Part shown: positions 8,172 to 16,575 of the stretch, piece after piece
Numbering within the stretch: the stretch's first letter is position 1
Layout: each line of letters begins with the position of its first letter
Assembly (NCBI RefSeq): GCF_017744395.1
Contig: NZ_JAGIBI010000007.1
Coordinates: 186,001-250,000, forward strand
Origin: Herbaspirillum sp.
Lineage (GTDB): Bacteria; Pseudomonadota; Gammaproteobacteria; Burkholderiales; Burkholderiaceae_D
Direction: 5' to 3'
Length of the DNA stretch: 64,000 nucleotides
Position numbers and translations under genes: made by a program
The notes under the pieces: model-generated
Databases searched by the model: none
Told to the model about the DNA's origin: nothing
What the model saw: only the letters and a program-made list of their open reading frames with translations

Positions 8172-9149
8172 TTGAAAGCCAAGAACAAATTCAAGCAGCG
8201 CCGCGCCACCCTGGCGCGCCTGTCGGCCATTACCCTGGGCGCGCTGGCGCTGAGCGTAGGCAGCGCGGGCACGGCCCAGGCGCAGGACGCCAAGGTGCTG
8301 CGCATCGGTTATCAAAAGGCAGCCAACACGCTGGTGCTGCTCAAGGCGCACGGCACATTGGAAAAGCGTCTGCAGCCGCTGGGCGTGGAAGTGAAATGGG
8401 CCGAGTTCGCCGCCGGTCCGCAACTGCTGGAAGCGCTCAATGTCGGCTCGGTCGACTTCGGCTATGTCGGCGAAGCGCCGCCGGTCTTCGCGCAAGCCGC
8501 GGGCGCCGATTTCGTCTATACCGCCTATGAAATTCCCACCCCCGACGCCGAAGGCCTGCTGGTGCCGAAGAATTCGCCGCTCAAGAGCGTGGCTGAACTG
8601 AAGGGCAAGAAGGTCGCCTTCAACAAAGGTTCCGACGTGCACTGGTTGGTGGTGGCGTTGCTGAAGAAAGCCGGCTTGGCCTATCACGATATCCAGCCGG
8701 TTTACCTGGCCCCGGCCGATGCCCGCGCCGCCTTCGAGAAAGGCGCGATCGATGCCTGGGCCATCTGGGATCCGTTCCAGGCCGCGGCCGAGAAGCAGGT
8801 CGGCGCACGGCGCCTGGCCAGCGGCGTGGGTGTAGTCAATCACCACCAGTTCTTCCTGAGCGCACGTCCCTTCGCGACGAAGAACCCGCAGATCGAAAAA
8901 GTCCTGCTGGAAGAGATCACCCGCGAGGGCCAGTGGGTGCGCGCCAATACCGCGCAGGCCGCGGCCCAGCTGGCGCCGATCCAGGGGCTGGATGCCGACA
9001 TCATCGAAACCGGCCTGAAGCGCTACGCCCATATCTACAAGCCGGTCGACGCCGCCGTGCTGGCCGAGCAGCAGAAGATCGCCGACGCCTTCTTCGAACT
9101 CAAGCTGATCCCCAAGCAACTCAAGGTCAGCGACGCCGTCCTGAAATAA
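8172..9149 (+). CDS. ssuA: aliphatic sulfonate ABC transporter, substrate-binding protein
   Basis: Periplasmic sulfonate-binding protein of 325 residues. A signal peptide (basic [10 protein letters not shown] start, hydrophobic core, cleavage near AQA-Q) leads into [20 protein letters not shown], the typical NMT1/SsuA beginning. The segments [20 protein letters not shown] and [20 protein letters not shown] follow. The start is taken as TTG at 8172 because GGAGAG lies 5 bases upstream; a longer in-frame version from 8103 would put about 23 residues before the signal peptide. Feeds the SsuBC transporter encoded downstream. Confidence 0.92.
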   Translation: MKAKNKFKQRRATLARLSAITLGALALSVGSAGTAQAQDAKVLRIGYQKAANTLVLLKAHGTLEKRLQPLGVEVKWAEFAAGPQLLEALNVGSVDFGYVGEAPPVFAQAAGADFVYTAYEIPTPDAEGLLVPKNSPLKSVAELKGKKVAFNKGSDVHWLVVALLKKAGLAYHDIQPVYLAPADARAAFEKGAIDAWAIWDPFQAAAEKQVGARRLASGVGVVNHHQFFLSARPFATKNPQIEKVLLEEITREGQWVRANTAQAAAQLAPIQGLDADIIETGLKRYAHIYKPVDAAVLAEQQKIADAFFELKLIPKQLKVSDAVLK

Positions 9150-9193
9150 ATGAACAAGGCGGGGCGAAACAGTTTTCCCCGCAGGAGTCACGC

Positions 9194-10360
9194 ATGAACG
9201 TTTTCTGGTTTATTCCTACCCACGGCGACAGCCGCTACCTCGGCACTGCCGAAGGCGCGCGCCCGGTTACCCACGATTACATGAAGCAGGTCGCGGTGGC
9301 GGCCGACACGCTCGGTTACGACGGCGTGCTGCTGCCGACCGGGCGCTCCTGCGAGGATGCCTGGGTGGCCGCCGCCAGCCTGATCGATGCGACCACCCGC
9401 CTCAAGTTCCTGATCGCGGTACGCCCCGGCCTGACCGCGCCGACGCTGTCGGCGCGCATGGCCGCCACCTTCGACCGCCTGTCCAACGGCCGCCTGCTGA
9501 TCAATGTGGTCACCGGCGGCGACCCGGTCGAGCAGGAGAGCGATGGCGTGTTCGGCAGCCATGCCGAACGCTATGAAATCTCCGACGAATTCCTGAAGAT
9601 CTGGCGCGACGTGCTGGCCAAGACCCATACCGGCGGCGAGACCGATTTCGACGGCAAGCACCTCAAGGTCAAGGGCGCCAAGGCGCTTTACCCGCCGGTG
9701 CAGCAGCCTTATCCGCCGCTGTACTTCGGCGGTTCTTCCGACGAGGCGATCGACCTCGCCGCTGAGCAGGTCGATGTCTACCTGACCTGGGGCGAGCCAC
9801 CCGCGGCCGTGGCCGAGAAGATCGCCCGCGTGCGCGAGCGCGCCGCCAAGGCCGGCCGCACGCTGCGCTTCGGCATCCGCCTGCACGTGATCGTGCGCGA
9901 GACCAATGAAGCCGCCTGGCGCGCCGCCGATGAACTGATCAGCCGCCTCGACGATGAGACCATCGCCAAGGCGCAGGCCAACTTCGCCCGCATGGACTCC
10001 GAAGGGCAGCGCCGCATGGCGGCCTTGCACGGCGGCCGCCGCGACAAGCTGGAAGTCAGCCCCAACCTGTGGGCCGGCGTCGGCCTGGTGCGCGGTGGCG
10101 CCGGCACGGCGCTGGTGGGCGACGGCGAGACCGTGGCCGCGCGCATCAAGGAATACGCCGAGCTCGGCATCGACACCTTCATCCTGTCCGGCTATCCGCA
10201 CCTGGAAGAGTCGTACCGCTTCGCCGAACTGGTGTTCCCGCTGCTGCCGCGTACGCAGCGCTCCGCGCCGCAGGTCCACAACCTGACCGGTCCTTTCGGC
10301 GAAATCGTCGGCAATACCGAAGTGCCCAAGGCCGCGCCGGTGCGCGTGTCGGCAAGCTGA
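9194..10360 (+). CDS. ssuD: FMNH2-dependent alkanesulfonate monooxygenase
   Basis: Bacterial-luciferase-like flavin monooxygenase of 388 residues that splits alkanesulfonates into aldehyde and sulfite using FMNH2 from SsuE. It begins with the family signature [18 protein letters not shown]. Other conserved blocks are [20 protein letters not shown] (here [12 protein letters not shown] near residue 110), [21 protein letters not shown] near 175 and [21 protein letters not shown] near the C-terminus. Length is close to the E. coli enzyme (about 380). A Shine-Dalgarno AGGAG precedes the ATG at 9194. Sulfite produced enters cysteine synthesis. Confidence 0.95.
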   Translation: MNVFWFIPTHGDSRYLGTAEGARPVTHDYMKQVAVAADTLGYDGVLLPTGRSCEDAWVAAASLIDATTRLKFLIAVRPGLTAPTLSARMAATFDRLSNGRLLINVVTGGDPVEQESDGVFGSHAERYEISDEFLKIWRDVLAKTHTGGETDFDGKHLKVKGAKALYPPVQQPYPPLYFGGSSDEAIDLAAEQVDVYLTWGEPPAAVAEKIARVRERAAKAGRTLRFGIRLHVIVRETNEAAWRAADELISRLDDETIAKAQANFARMDSEGQRRMAALHGGRRDKLEVSPNLWAGVGLVRGGAGTALVGDGETVAARIKEYAELGIDTFILSGYPHLEESYRFAELVFPLLPRTQRSAPQVHNLTGPFGEIVGNTEVPKAAPVRVSAS

Positions 10361-10367
10361 GGCGGCC

Positions 10368-11210
10368 ATGACGACTGCAACTTCCGATCTTCCCGTCGAC
10401 GCCGCCGGCGTGCTGGCGGCAGCCAAAACCAAAACCGCCGCCAAGGGCAAGACCGCGCAGGGCGGCAGCTGGATCGGCTGGATCCTGCCATTGGCACTGG
10501 TGGTCTGGTGGGAAATCGCGGCCCAGGCCGGCTGGCTCTCCAGCCGCATCCTGCCCGAGCCGTTTGCGGTGTTGAAGGCGATCTGGAACCTGTCGGCGTC
10601 GGGCGAGCTGTGGCGTCACTTGGCCGTTTCCAGCGCCCGCGCAGCCTCCGGTTTCGCCGTCGGCGCCGGCCTAGGCCTGGTGTTGGGCCTGCTGTCGGGC
10701 AGCCTGCGTTGGGCCGAGCTGCTGCTCGACACCACGCTGCAGATGGTGCGCAACATCCCGGCGCTGGCGCTGATCCCGCTGGTGATCCTGTGGTTCGGCA
10801 TCGATGAGACGGCCAAGTTGTTCCTGGTGTCGGTGGGCGTGTTCTTCCCGGTCTACCTGAATACCTACCACGGCATCCGCTCGGTCGACCGCGGCCTGAT
10901 CGAGATGGCGCGCAGCTACGGCCTGTCGGGCTGGGCGCTGTACCGCGACGTGATCCTGCCGGGCGCCTTGCCGTCCATCCTGGTCGGGCTGCGCTTCGCG
11001 CTGGGGCTGGTGTGGGTGCTGCTGATCGTGGCCGAGACCATCTCCGCCCAGGCCGGCATCGGCTACATGACCATGAACGCCCGCGAATTCCTGCAGACCG
11101 ATGTGGTGCTGGTCGGCATCCTGCTCTACGCCTTGCTGGGCAAACTGGCCGACAGCGCGGCGCGTGCGCTGGAACGGTTCTGGCTGCGCTGGCATCCGGG
11201 TTATCAATGA
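10368..11210 (+). CDS. ssuC: aliphatic sulfonate ABC transporter, permease
   Basis: Inner-membrane permease of 280 residues with about six transmembrane segments. An Ala/Lys-rich cytoplasmic N-terminus of about 35 residues precedes the first helix ([19 protein letters not shown]). The cytoplasmic coupling loop is visible around residues 174-200 ([19 protein letters not shown], then [20 protein letters not shown]). It starts 7 bases after ssuD and its stop overlaps a possible ATGA start for ssuB, so the genes are cotranscribed and probably translationally coupled. Confidence 0.93.
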   Translation: MTTATSDLPVDAAGVLAAAKTKTAAKGKTAQGGSWIGWILPLALVVWWEIAAQAGWLSSRILPEPFAVLKAIWNLSASGELWRHLAVSSARAASGFAVGAGLGLVLGLLSGSLRWAELLLDTTLQMVRNIPALALIPLVILWFGIDETAKLFLVSVGVFFPVYLNTYHGIRSVDRGLIEMARSYGLSGWALYRDVILPGALPSILVGLRFALGLVWVLLIVAETISAQAGIGYMTMNAREFLQTDVVLVGILLYALLGKLADSAARALERFWLRWHPGYQ

Positions 11211-11227
11211 ATCTAGAGGAAACTCCG

Positions 11228-12073
11228 ATGCGTATCCATGCACAGGAAAACCATGAACTCAGCCGCGCTGCATCCGGCGCCGGCAGCCGCGGCATCGGCA
11301 TCCGCCTGCAGGCCTTGTCGAAGTCGTTCGGCGGACGCGAAGTCCTGCACGACATCAATTTGAACATCGAACCGGGCGAGTTCGTCGCCATCGTCGGCCG
11401 CAGCGGTTGCGGCAAGAGCACGCTGCTGCGTTTGGTAGCACAACTGGACGATGCCAGCCAGGGCGAGGTGATCTACGGGCAAGACAACGACGCGCCGGAG
11501 ATCCGCATCATGTTCCAGGATGCGCGCCTGTTGCCGTGGAAGCGGGTGCTGGCCAACGTGGCTTTGGGTTTGCCCAAGCAGGCCGCGCCGCAAGCCTTGC
11601 AGGCGCTGCGCCATGTCGGCCTGGATTCACGCGCCGGCGAATGGCCGGCGGTGCTCTCGGGCGGGCAGCGGCAGCGCGTGGCGCTGGCGCGCGCGCTGGT
11701 GCACGATCCGCAACTGCTGTTGCTGGACGAACCGCTGGGCGCGCTCGATGCCCTGACCCGCATCGAGATGCAGCAACTGATCGAATCGCTGTGGCAGGAG
11801 CGCGGCTTCACCGCCTTGCTGGTCACGCACGACGTGCAGGAGGCGATCGCCTTGGCCGACCGCGTGCTGCTGATCGAAGACGGCCATGTGGCGCTGGACC
11901 AGCGCATCGAACTGGCGCGCCCGCGTTCCCGCGGCCAGGCGCAGTTCGCGCTGCTGGAAGAGGCGATCCTGGCGCGCGTGCTGCGCCATCCCGGCAGCGA
12001 GCAGCCGGCTAACGACCAAGATCTGGAACTGTTCGCGCCGCGCGGCGTGCAGCAGGTGCAGTGGGCAGTGTAG
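11228..12073 (+). CDS. ssuB: aliphatic sulfonate ABC transporter, ATP-binding protein
   Basis: ABC ATPase energising sulfonate uptake, 281 residues from the ATG at 11228, which has an AGAGGA ribosome-binding site 7 bases upstream. An alternative ATG at 11207 overlaps the ssuC stop. Walker [13 protein letters not shown] lies near residue 57, the signature [15 protein letters not shown] near 143 and Walker [13 protein letters not shown] near 163. The C-terminal 40 residues (after [12 protein letters not shown]) are the Ssu-type tail. It belongs to the nitrate/sulfonate/taurine subgroup of ABC ATPases. Confidence 0.93.
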   Translation: MRIHAQENHELSRAASGAGSRGIGIRLQALSKSFGGREVLHDINLNIEPGEFVAIVGRSGCGKSTLLRLVAQLDDASQGEVIYGQDNDAPEIRIMFQDARLLPWKRVLANVALGLPKQAAPQALQALRHVGLDSRAGEWPAVLSGGQRQRVALARALVHDPQLLLLDEPLGALDALTRIEMQQLIESLWQERGFTALLVTHDVQEAIALADRVLLIEDGHVALDQRIELARPRSRGQAQFALLEEAILARVLRHPGSEQPANDQDLELFAPRGVQQVQWAV

Positions 12074-12150
12074 CAATCAATCACGAACCGAATTTCAACC
12101 ATCGCGGCGAGGCAGGTGCCGGCGCCGCATCATCCACCAAGGAGCACAGC

Positions 12151-12366
12151 ATGACCATTCAAGCCATCAACGTCCGCAACCAGTTCAAGGGCAAAGTCAA
12201 AGCCATCATCGAAGGTTCGGTGGTATCCGAAGTCGACGTCGAAACGCCGGCCGGCATCGTCACCTCGGTCATCACCACCCGTTCGGTAAAGGATCTCGGC
12301 CTGACCATCGGCAGCGAAGTCGTCGCGCTGGTGAAGGCGACCGAAGTCTCCATCGCCAAGCTGTAA
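12151..12366 (+). CDS. single-domain molbindin (Mop/TOBE) protein
   Basis: A 71-residue protein made of one Mop domain: SARNQLKG-like ISVRNQ start (here AINVRNQFKGKVKAIIEGSV), a central VDVETPAGIVTSVITTRSV strand pair and the final GSEVVALVKATEVSIAKL. Such proteins form hexamers that bind molybdate and other oxyanions such as tungstate in the cytoplasm. Its place directly after ssuB, with an AGGAG ribosome-binding site, makes it part of the sulfonate operon, although SsuD needs no molybdenum. A role in buffering or sensing a tetrahedral oxyanion is a reasonable guess only. Confidence 0.9.
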   Translation: MTIQAINVRNQFKGKVKAIIEGSVVSEVDVETPAGIVTSVITTRSVKDLGLTIGSEVVALVKATEVSIAKL

Positions 12367-12383
12367 CAAGCTGCCATCGTTCC

Positions 12384-12410
12384 ACGGCGGCTGGCAGCCG
12401 CCGTATTTTT
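12384..12410 (+). terminator. hairpin terminator/attenuator between mop and the EAL gene
   Basis: ACGGCGGCTG (12384-12393) and CAGCCGCCGT (12395-12404) are perfect inverted arms around one base and are followed by ATTTTTC. It sits 18 bases after the mop stop and 16 bases before the EAL gene, so it probably lowers but need not abolish expression of the latter. Confidence 0.7.
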
Positions 12411-12425
12411 CATGGAGCCGCCGGA

Positions 12426-13244
12426 ATGACATTTCAGGCACTGGATGCTTATCTGGAGCGCCTCAACCAAGCCGCGCACACCACCTCGAAGGTCTGGCTG
12501 GATGAGCAGGGACGTGCCGTCGGGCGCTATTTCAACACTTCGCTGACCTCGGCATTCCAGCCGGTGCGCGCCTTCGGCGACGGCGGCGTGGTGGCCTACG
12601 AGGCTTTCGCGCGCAGCTACTCCGGGATCGACGACGGCTTGCACCTGTGGAAACTGCTCGACCAGGCCGCCAGCGACGACGAGTCGGTGGAGCTGGACCG
12701 GCTGTGCCGCATGCTGCACGCGATCAATTACTACCGCCAGGCCGGCCGCGATGCGCCCGAGCTGCACCTGTCGGTGCATGCGCGCCTGCTGGCCGCGGTC
12801 AACAGCAACCACGGCGTGGCCTACCGCCGCATCCTGTCGGCGCTGGAGCTGCCGCACGAACGCATCGTGCTGCAATTGCCGGTGGTCACGCCCAACCAGC
12901 GCTGGCTGCTCAACTATGTGCTGGACAACTACCGGCGCAACGGTTTCCGCCTCGGCGTTTCCGCCAACAGCCCGCTGGAGGCGCTGGGCCTGCTGGACAA
13001 GGTGCGGCCCGACCTGATCAAGGTCGATGCCCGCGAACTGCCCGACCCCGACAGCGTCGGCCTGCTGCTGCTGCGCGCGGCGGAGCAGGGCGTGCGCATC
13101 TTCTTCAAGCGCGTCGAAAACCGCGAGGTGTTCGATACGCTGGAGCAGTACGGCAGCGCGCTGGCCCAGTCCATCCATGCGCAAGGCTACCTGTGGGATA
13201 CCCCGGGCGCGCGCTTGTCGCTGCCGGGGGCGCAGGCGGCCTGA
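12426..13244 (+). CDS. EAL-domain protein with degenerate catalytic site
   Basis: A 272-residue stand-alone EAL domain with no GGDEF, sensor or membrane part. The overall pattern aligns (QPVRAF, VAYEAFARS, PDLIKVD, QGYLWDTP). The residues needed for c-di-GMP hydrolysis are mostly lost: EAL reads EAF, the metal-binding Asn strand reads LHLSVHARLL, the ExxE strand reads LQLPV, the DDFG loop reads SANS, and the EGVE motif reads KRVE; the Lys of IKVD is kept. I conclude it is not a phosphodiesterase and may be a nucleotide-binding or protein-interaction module. It is the last member of the ssu gene run. The ATG at 12426 follows GGAGCCGCCGGA. Confidence 0.85.
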   Translation: MTFQALDAYLERLNQAAHTTSKVWLDEQGRAVGRYFNTSLTSAFQPVRAFGDGGVVAYEAFARSYSGIDDGLHLWKLLDQAASDDESVELDRLCRMLHAINYYRQAGRDAPELHLSVHARLLAAVNSNHGVAYRRILSALELPHERIVLQLPVVTPNQRWLLNYVLDNYRRNGFRLGVSANSPLEALGLLDKVRPDLIKVDARELPDPDSVGLLLLRAAEQGVRIFFKRVENREVFDTLEQYGSALAQSIHAQGYLWDTPGARLSLPGAQAA

Positions 13245-13292
13245 CGCCGGCTGCTGTATTTTCTATGTGATGCCCTTTTGCGCGAGGATCCC

Positions 13293-13892
13293 ATGAGCAC
13301 ATCGTTGTCCCGCCGCGCCACCGCTCCCGCCCCGGTGCATCTGGCGGACTATCGCGTGCTGGTCGTGCCTGGCTTGCACGGCAGCGGACCGGAGCATTGG
13401 CAATCGCGCTGGCAGCGGCTTTACCCGGCTTTCGAACGGGTCGAACAGACCGACTGGAGCCGGCCCGAGCTGCCGCGCTGGTCGCAGCGCCTGGATGAGG
13501 TGTTGGCGCAATCTGCGCGGCCGGTGGTGATCGTGGCGCACAGCTTCGGCTGCCTGACCACGGTGCACCGCGCGGCCGCCTTGCAGGCCCGATCGGGCAC
13601 GGCTTCTCCCATCGCGGCAGCCCTGTTGGTGGCGCCGGCCGATCCAGGCAAGTTCGAGGTCAGCGATGAGGTCAGCCATCGCCTGTCGTTTCCCGCGCTG
13701 GTGGTCGGCAGCGAAAACGATCCTTGGATGAGCGCACCGCGCGCCCGCCAATGGGCCAAGACCTGGGGCGCGTCTTTTTACAATGCCGGGGCGTTGGGGC
13801 ATATCAATGCCGAATCCGGCCTGGACGACTGGTTGGCAGGACAGGAACTGCTGCTGGACTTGCTGGCGCAGGCGCAGCCGTCAGATTGGTGA
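13293..13892 (+). CDS. RBBP9/YdeN-type serine hydrolase
   Basis: Small alpha/beta hydrolase of 199 residues. The N-terminal VLVVPGLHGSGPEHWQSRW motif is the hallmark of the RBBP9/YdeN family. The nucleophile elbow VIVAHSFGCLT is near residue 83, and the late ALGHINAESGLDDW carries the expected catalytic His. The substrate is unknown. The ATG at 13293 has a GAGGA ribosome-binding site; an upstream in-frame TTG at 13278 is less likely. It follows the EAL gene by about 50 bases and may be cotranscribed with the sulfonate operon, as such hydrolases often are in related bacteria (inference). Confidence 0.88.
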   Translation: MSTSLSRRATAPAPVHLADYRVLVVPGLHGSGPEHWQSRWQRLYPAFERVEQTDWSRPELPRWSQRLDEVLAQSARPVVIVAHSFGCLTTVHRAAALQARSGTASPIAAALLVAPADPGKFEVSDEVSHRLSFPALVVGSENDPWMSAPRARQWAKTWGASFYNAGALGHINAESGLDDWLAGQELLLDLLAQAQPSDW

Positions 13893-13957
13893 TATCGGAT
13901 GACAGAATTAGTGCGATCGGGCTTCTTGAGCGGAAAGTGTTGTCGCAGCCGAAGGGC

Positions 13958-14275
13958 TCAATGTTCCATGTCGTCGTCGCGCAAGATCGTTTCGTAGTTT
14001 TGCCCGCCGTAGAAGATACCGATGATGGACACCACCTCGGCGTCCACATCGAAGGCGATGACCGTCCGCTTCTTGTAGTTCGTCATGCGCAGGCCAGGTC
14101 GCACGTCATCGCGTTGCGTCCCGCGAAGGGGAAGCGTACTCAGGCTTTCGCAGTGGCTCACGAGAGCCTCGGTATATTGCGCCGCTACATCGGGCGATGC
14201 AGCTTCCGCGATGTAGCGGTAAAGCTCGGCAAGCTGTTCCAGGGTTTCCGGGCTGAAGACGACGCGATAGTTCAT
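13958..14275 (-). CDS. parE: ParE/RelE-type toxin
   Basis: A 105-residue toxin of the RelE/ParE superfamily: the start NYRVVFSPETLEQLAELYRY, the central LSTLPLRGTQRDDVRPGLRM and the end VSIIGIFYGGQNYETIL fit the ParE subgroup, whose members poison DNA gyrase. Its start overlaps the parD stop by four bases (ATGA at 14272-14275), the usual coupling that keeps antitoxin in excess. The module lies between the ssu cluster and cysT on the opposite strand, with no transposon remnants visible. Gyrase as target is a family inference. Confidence 0.87.
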   Translation of the reverse strand: MNYRVVFSPETLEQLAELYRYIAEAASPDVAAQYTEALVSHCESLSTLPLRGTQRDDVRPGLRMTNYKKRTVIAFDVDAEVVSIIGIFYGGQNYETILRDDDMEH

Positions 14276-14541
14276 CGTGCCTTGGTGTGTTCGGCGGCCA
14301 GTCTGGCACGCACCTGGTCAGCGGTGACGGCGCGGGTTGGATCGGCCTTCAACGCATCATAGGCAGGGCCAACCTGATTGTGCAGCCAGTTTTCCACAGC
14401 GCGATCCCGCGCTATCAAGGCCCGCATTCCGTCCCGGATCACTTCGCTTTCACTGGCGTACTCGCCGCTACGCACCTTGGCCTTTACCACGTCTGCCATG
14501 TCGTTGGGCAAGGTGATGCTCATTTGCTGGGTTGTTCGCAT
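14272..14541 (-). CDS. parD: ParD-type antitoxin (ribbon-helix-helix)
   Basis: An 89-residue antitoxin. The N-terminus MSITLPNDMADVVKAKVRSG followed by YASESEVIRDGMRAL is a ribbon-helix-helix DNA-binding unit typical of ParD/CC2985 antitoxins. The C-terminal half is the flexible toxin-binding tail. A GGAG ribosome-binding site precedes the ATG at 14541. It neutralises ParE and should repress its own operon through the inverted repeat at 14563-14577. Confidence 0.88.
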   Translation of the reverse strand: MRTTQQMSITLPNDMADVVKAKVRSGEYASESEVIRDGMRALIARDRAVENWLHNQVGPAYDALKADPTRAVTADQVRARLAAEHTKAR

Positions 14542-14562
14542 GGAGGACTCCTTCGATACGGA

Positions 14563-14577
14563 TAGGATTTAATCCTA
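14563..14577. promoter_or_regulatory. inverted-repeat operator upstream of parDE
   Basis: TAGGATT and AATCCTA are perfect inverted arms around one central T, located 22-36 bases before the parD start. The position and symmetry suit binding of a ribbon-helix-helix ParD dimer for autoregulation. This role is inferred. Confidence 0.6.
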
Positions 14578-14665
14578 CTCTTGCAAGGGCCGTCCGTCCA
14601 TCTCGGCCAAGGGGGGGCGCTGCACCGGCCTTTCATTTTTTGCGGGCATCAGTCCATCATTATTC

Positions 14666-14701
14666 GTTTTTCGTCTAAAGGAATGCAAAAAACTTCGTTC
14701 T
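14666..14701 (+). promoter_or_regulatory. proposed sulfur-regulon element upstream of cysT
   Basis: GTTTTTCG (14666-14673), 20 bases, then TTCGTTCT (14694-14701). It is identical in both octamers and spacing to the element upstream of sbp at 6268-6303. It ends about 10 bases before the proposed -35 region of cysT, the usual place for a LysR-type activator. CysB is the natural candidate. Confidence 0.55.
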
Positions 14702-14764
14702 CTTTATAACGTTCGAATGCGAATATCGGCTCTCTATAGTCGCATTTGTAATAAAAAGAGAACG
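14696..14764. repeat. 10-bp inverted repeat flanking the cysT promoter
   Basis: CGTTCTCTTT at 14696-14705 and AAAGAGAACG at 14755-14764 are exact reverse complements 49 bases apart; the second copy is just before the cysT ATG. The interval holds a candidate promoter (TTCGAA at 14712-14717, 17 bases, TATAGT at 14735-14740). Confidence 0.5.
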
Positions 14765-14768
14765 CTCC

Positions 14769-15659
14769 ATGACCGCTTCCACTGCATCGATTCCGGCGTC
14801 GCAGGCCGTCGGCAGGGCGTCCAGCCCGGCCCGGCCCAAGCGGGTGCTGCCGGGATTTCGCCTGTCGCTGGGCTTTACCATCTTCTATCTGGCGCTGATC
14901 GTCCTGATCCCGCTGTCGGCGATTTTCCTCAAGACCTTCACCCTGACCTGGGGCGGCTTCGTTGATGCGGTGACATCGCCGCGCGTGATGGCTTCCTATC
15001 GCCTGACCTTCGGCGCTTCGTTGCTGGGCGCGGTGCTCAACGTGATATTCGGCGGCATCGTAGCCTGGGTGCTGGTGCGTTACCGCTTCCCCGGCAAGCG
15101 CATCATCGACGCCCTGGTCGACCTGCCGTTCGCGCTGCCGACCGCCGTGGCCGGCATTGCGCTGACCACGCTGTATTCGCAGAACGGCTGGCTGGGCAGC
15201 CTGCTGGCGCCTCTGGGCATCAAGGTGGCGTTCACGCCGCTGGGCGTGCTGGTGGCGCTGACCTTCATCGGCCTGCCGTTCGTGGTGCGTACCGTGCAGC
15301 CGGTGCTGGAAGAGGCAGAGCGCGAACTGGAAGAGGCTGCCGCCAGCCTCGGCGCCAACCGCTGGCAGACCTTCAGGTACGTGATTTTCCCGACGGTGCT
15401 GCCGGCGCTGCTGACCGGCTTCGCGCTGGCCTTTGCGCGCGCCACCGGCGAATACGGTTCGGTGGTCTTCATCGCCGGCAATATGCCGATGGTGTCGGAG
15501 ATCACGCCGCTATTCATCGTGACCAAGCTGGAGCAGTACGACTATGCCGGCGCCACGGCCATTGCGATGGTGATGCTGCTGGTGTCGTTCACCCTGCTGC
15601 TGGCGATCAACCTGCTGCAAGCCTGGACCCGCAAGCGCGGCCAGTCGGAAAGGAATTGA
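14769..15659 (+). CDS. cysT: sulfate/thiosulfate ABC transporter, permease CysT (CysU)
   Basis: Inner-membrane permease of 296 residues, about six membrane segments. Family features are the [18 protein letters not shown] block near residue 117, the coupling loop with [20 protein letters not shown] near residue 177 and the [14 protein letters not shown] segment near 226. It pairs with CysW and the ATPase CysA to import sulfate delivered by Sbp. First gene of the cysT-cysW-cysA-cysB operon; its stop lies one base before the cysW start. It probably depends on CysB through the upstream element. Confidence 0.95.
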   Translation: MTASTASIPASQAVGRASSPARPKRVLPGFRLSLGFTIFYLALIVLIPLSAIFLKTFTLTWGGFVDAVTSPRVMASYRLTFGASLLGAVLNVIFGGIVAWVLVRYRFPGKRIIDALVDLPFALPTAVAGIALTTLYSQNGWLGSLLAPLGIKVAFTPLGVLVALTFIGLPFVVRTVQPVLEEAERELEEAAASLGANRWQTFRYVIFPTVLPALLTGFALAFARATGEYGSVVFIAGNMPMVSEITPLFIVTKLEQYDYAGATAIAMVMLLVSFTLLLAINLLQAWTRKRGQSERN

Positions 15660-15660
15660 G

Positions 15661-16563
15661 ATGATGAGCGGAGCTGCAACCTCCATTGCCGCCGAAGCGG
15701 CCCATCGCGGCGAGCCGCCGCTGACGCCGGGCGCCACGCTGGAACCCTTGTGGGTACGCGCCACGCTGATCGGCATAGCGCTGGTGTTCCTGACGCTGTT
15801 CCTGTTCGTGCCGCTGGTGGCGGTGTTCTATGAAGCGCTGCGCAAAGGCTGGGACGTCTATGTCGCATCGGTCGTCGAACCCGACGCCTGGTCGGCCATC
15901 AAGCTCACGCTGCTGACCGCCGCCATCGCCGTGCCGCTGAACCTGGTGTTCGGCGTGGCCGCGGCCTGGGCTATCGCCAAGTTCGAGTTCCGCGGCAAGA
16001 ACCTGCTGCTGACGCTGATCGATTTGCCGTTCTCGGTATCGCCGGTGATCTCGGGCCTGATCTATGTGCTGCTGTTCGGCATGCAGGGCTACTTCGGCCC
16101 GTGGCTGCGCGAGCACGACATCAAGATCCTGTTCGCCGTGCCGGGCATCGTGCTGGCGACCGTGTTCGTGACCTTCCCGTTCGTGGCGCGCGAGCTGATC
16201 CCGCTGATGCAGTCGCAAGGCAGTGAAGAGGAAGAAGCGGCGCTGGTGCTTGGCGCTTCCGGCTGGCGCACCTTCTGGCACGTGACCCTGCCCAACATCA
16301 AGTGGGGCCTGCTGTACGGCGTGATCCTGTGCAACGCCCGCGCCATGGGCGAGTTTGGCGCGGTGTCGGTGGTGTCGGGCCACATCCGCGGCGAGACCAA
16401 CACCATCCCGCTGCAGGTCGAGATCCTTTACAACGAATTCAACATCACCGGCGCTTTCGCGGTGGCGTCGCTGCTGGCCTTCCTGGCCCTGGTGACGCTG
16501 GCGGCCAAGAGCCTGGTCGAGTGGCGCCTCCACACGCAACAGGCCGTGGCCGACCACGAATAA
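15661..16563 (+). CDS. cysW: sulfate/thiosulfate ABC transporter, permease CysW
   Basis: Second permease of the sulfate importer, 300 residues. Visible are the [20 protein letters not shown] block near residue 119, the coupling loop around [20 protein letters not shown] near 188 and the [20 protein letters not shown] segment near 223, all diagnostic for CysW. Two ATGs, 15661 and 15664, are possible starts. It follows cysT by one base and precedes cysA by 12 bases. Confidence 0.95.
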   Translation: MMSGAATSIAAEAAHRGEPPLTPGATLEPLWVRATLIGIALVFLTLFLFVPLVAVFYEALRKGWDVYVASVVEPDAWSAIKLTLLTAAIAVPLNLVFGVAAAWAIAKFEFRGKNLLLTLIDLPFSVSPVISGLIYVLLFGMQGYFGPWLREHDIKILFAVPGIVLATVFVTFPFVARELIPLMQSQGSEEEEAALVLGASGWRTFWHVTLPNIKWGLLYGVILCNARAMGEFGAVSVVSGHIRGETNTIPLQVEILYNEFNITGAFAVASLLAFLALVTLAAKSLVEWRLHTQQAVADHE

Positions 16564-16575
16564 CAGGAGCAGTCC

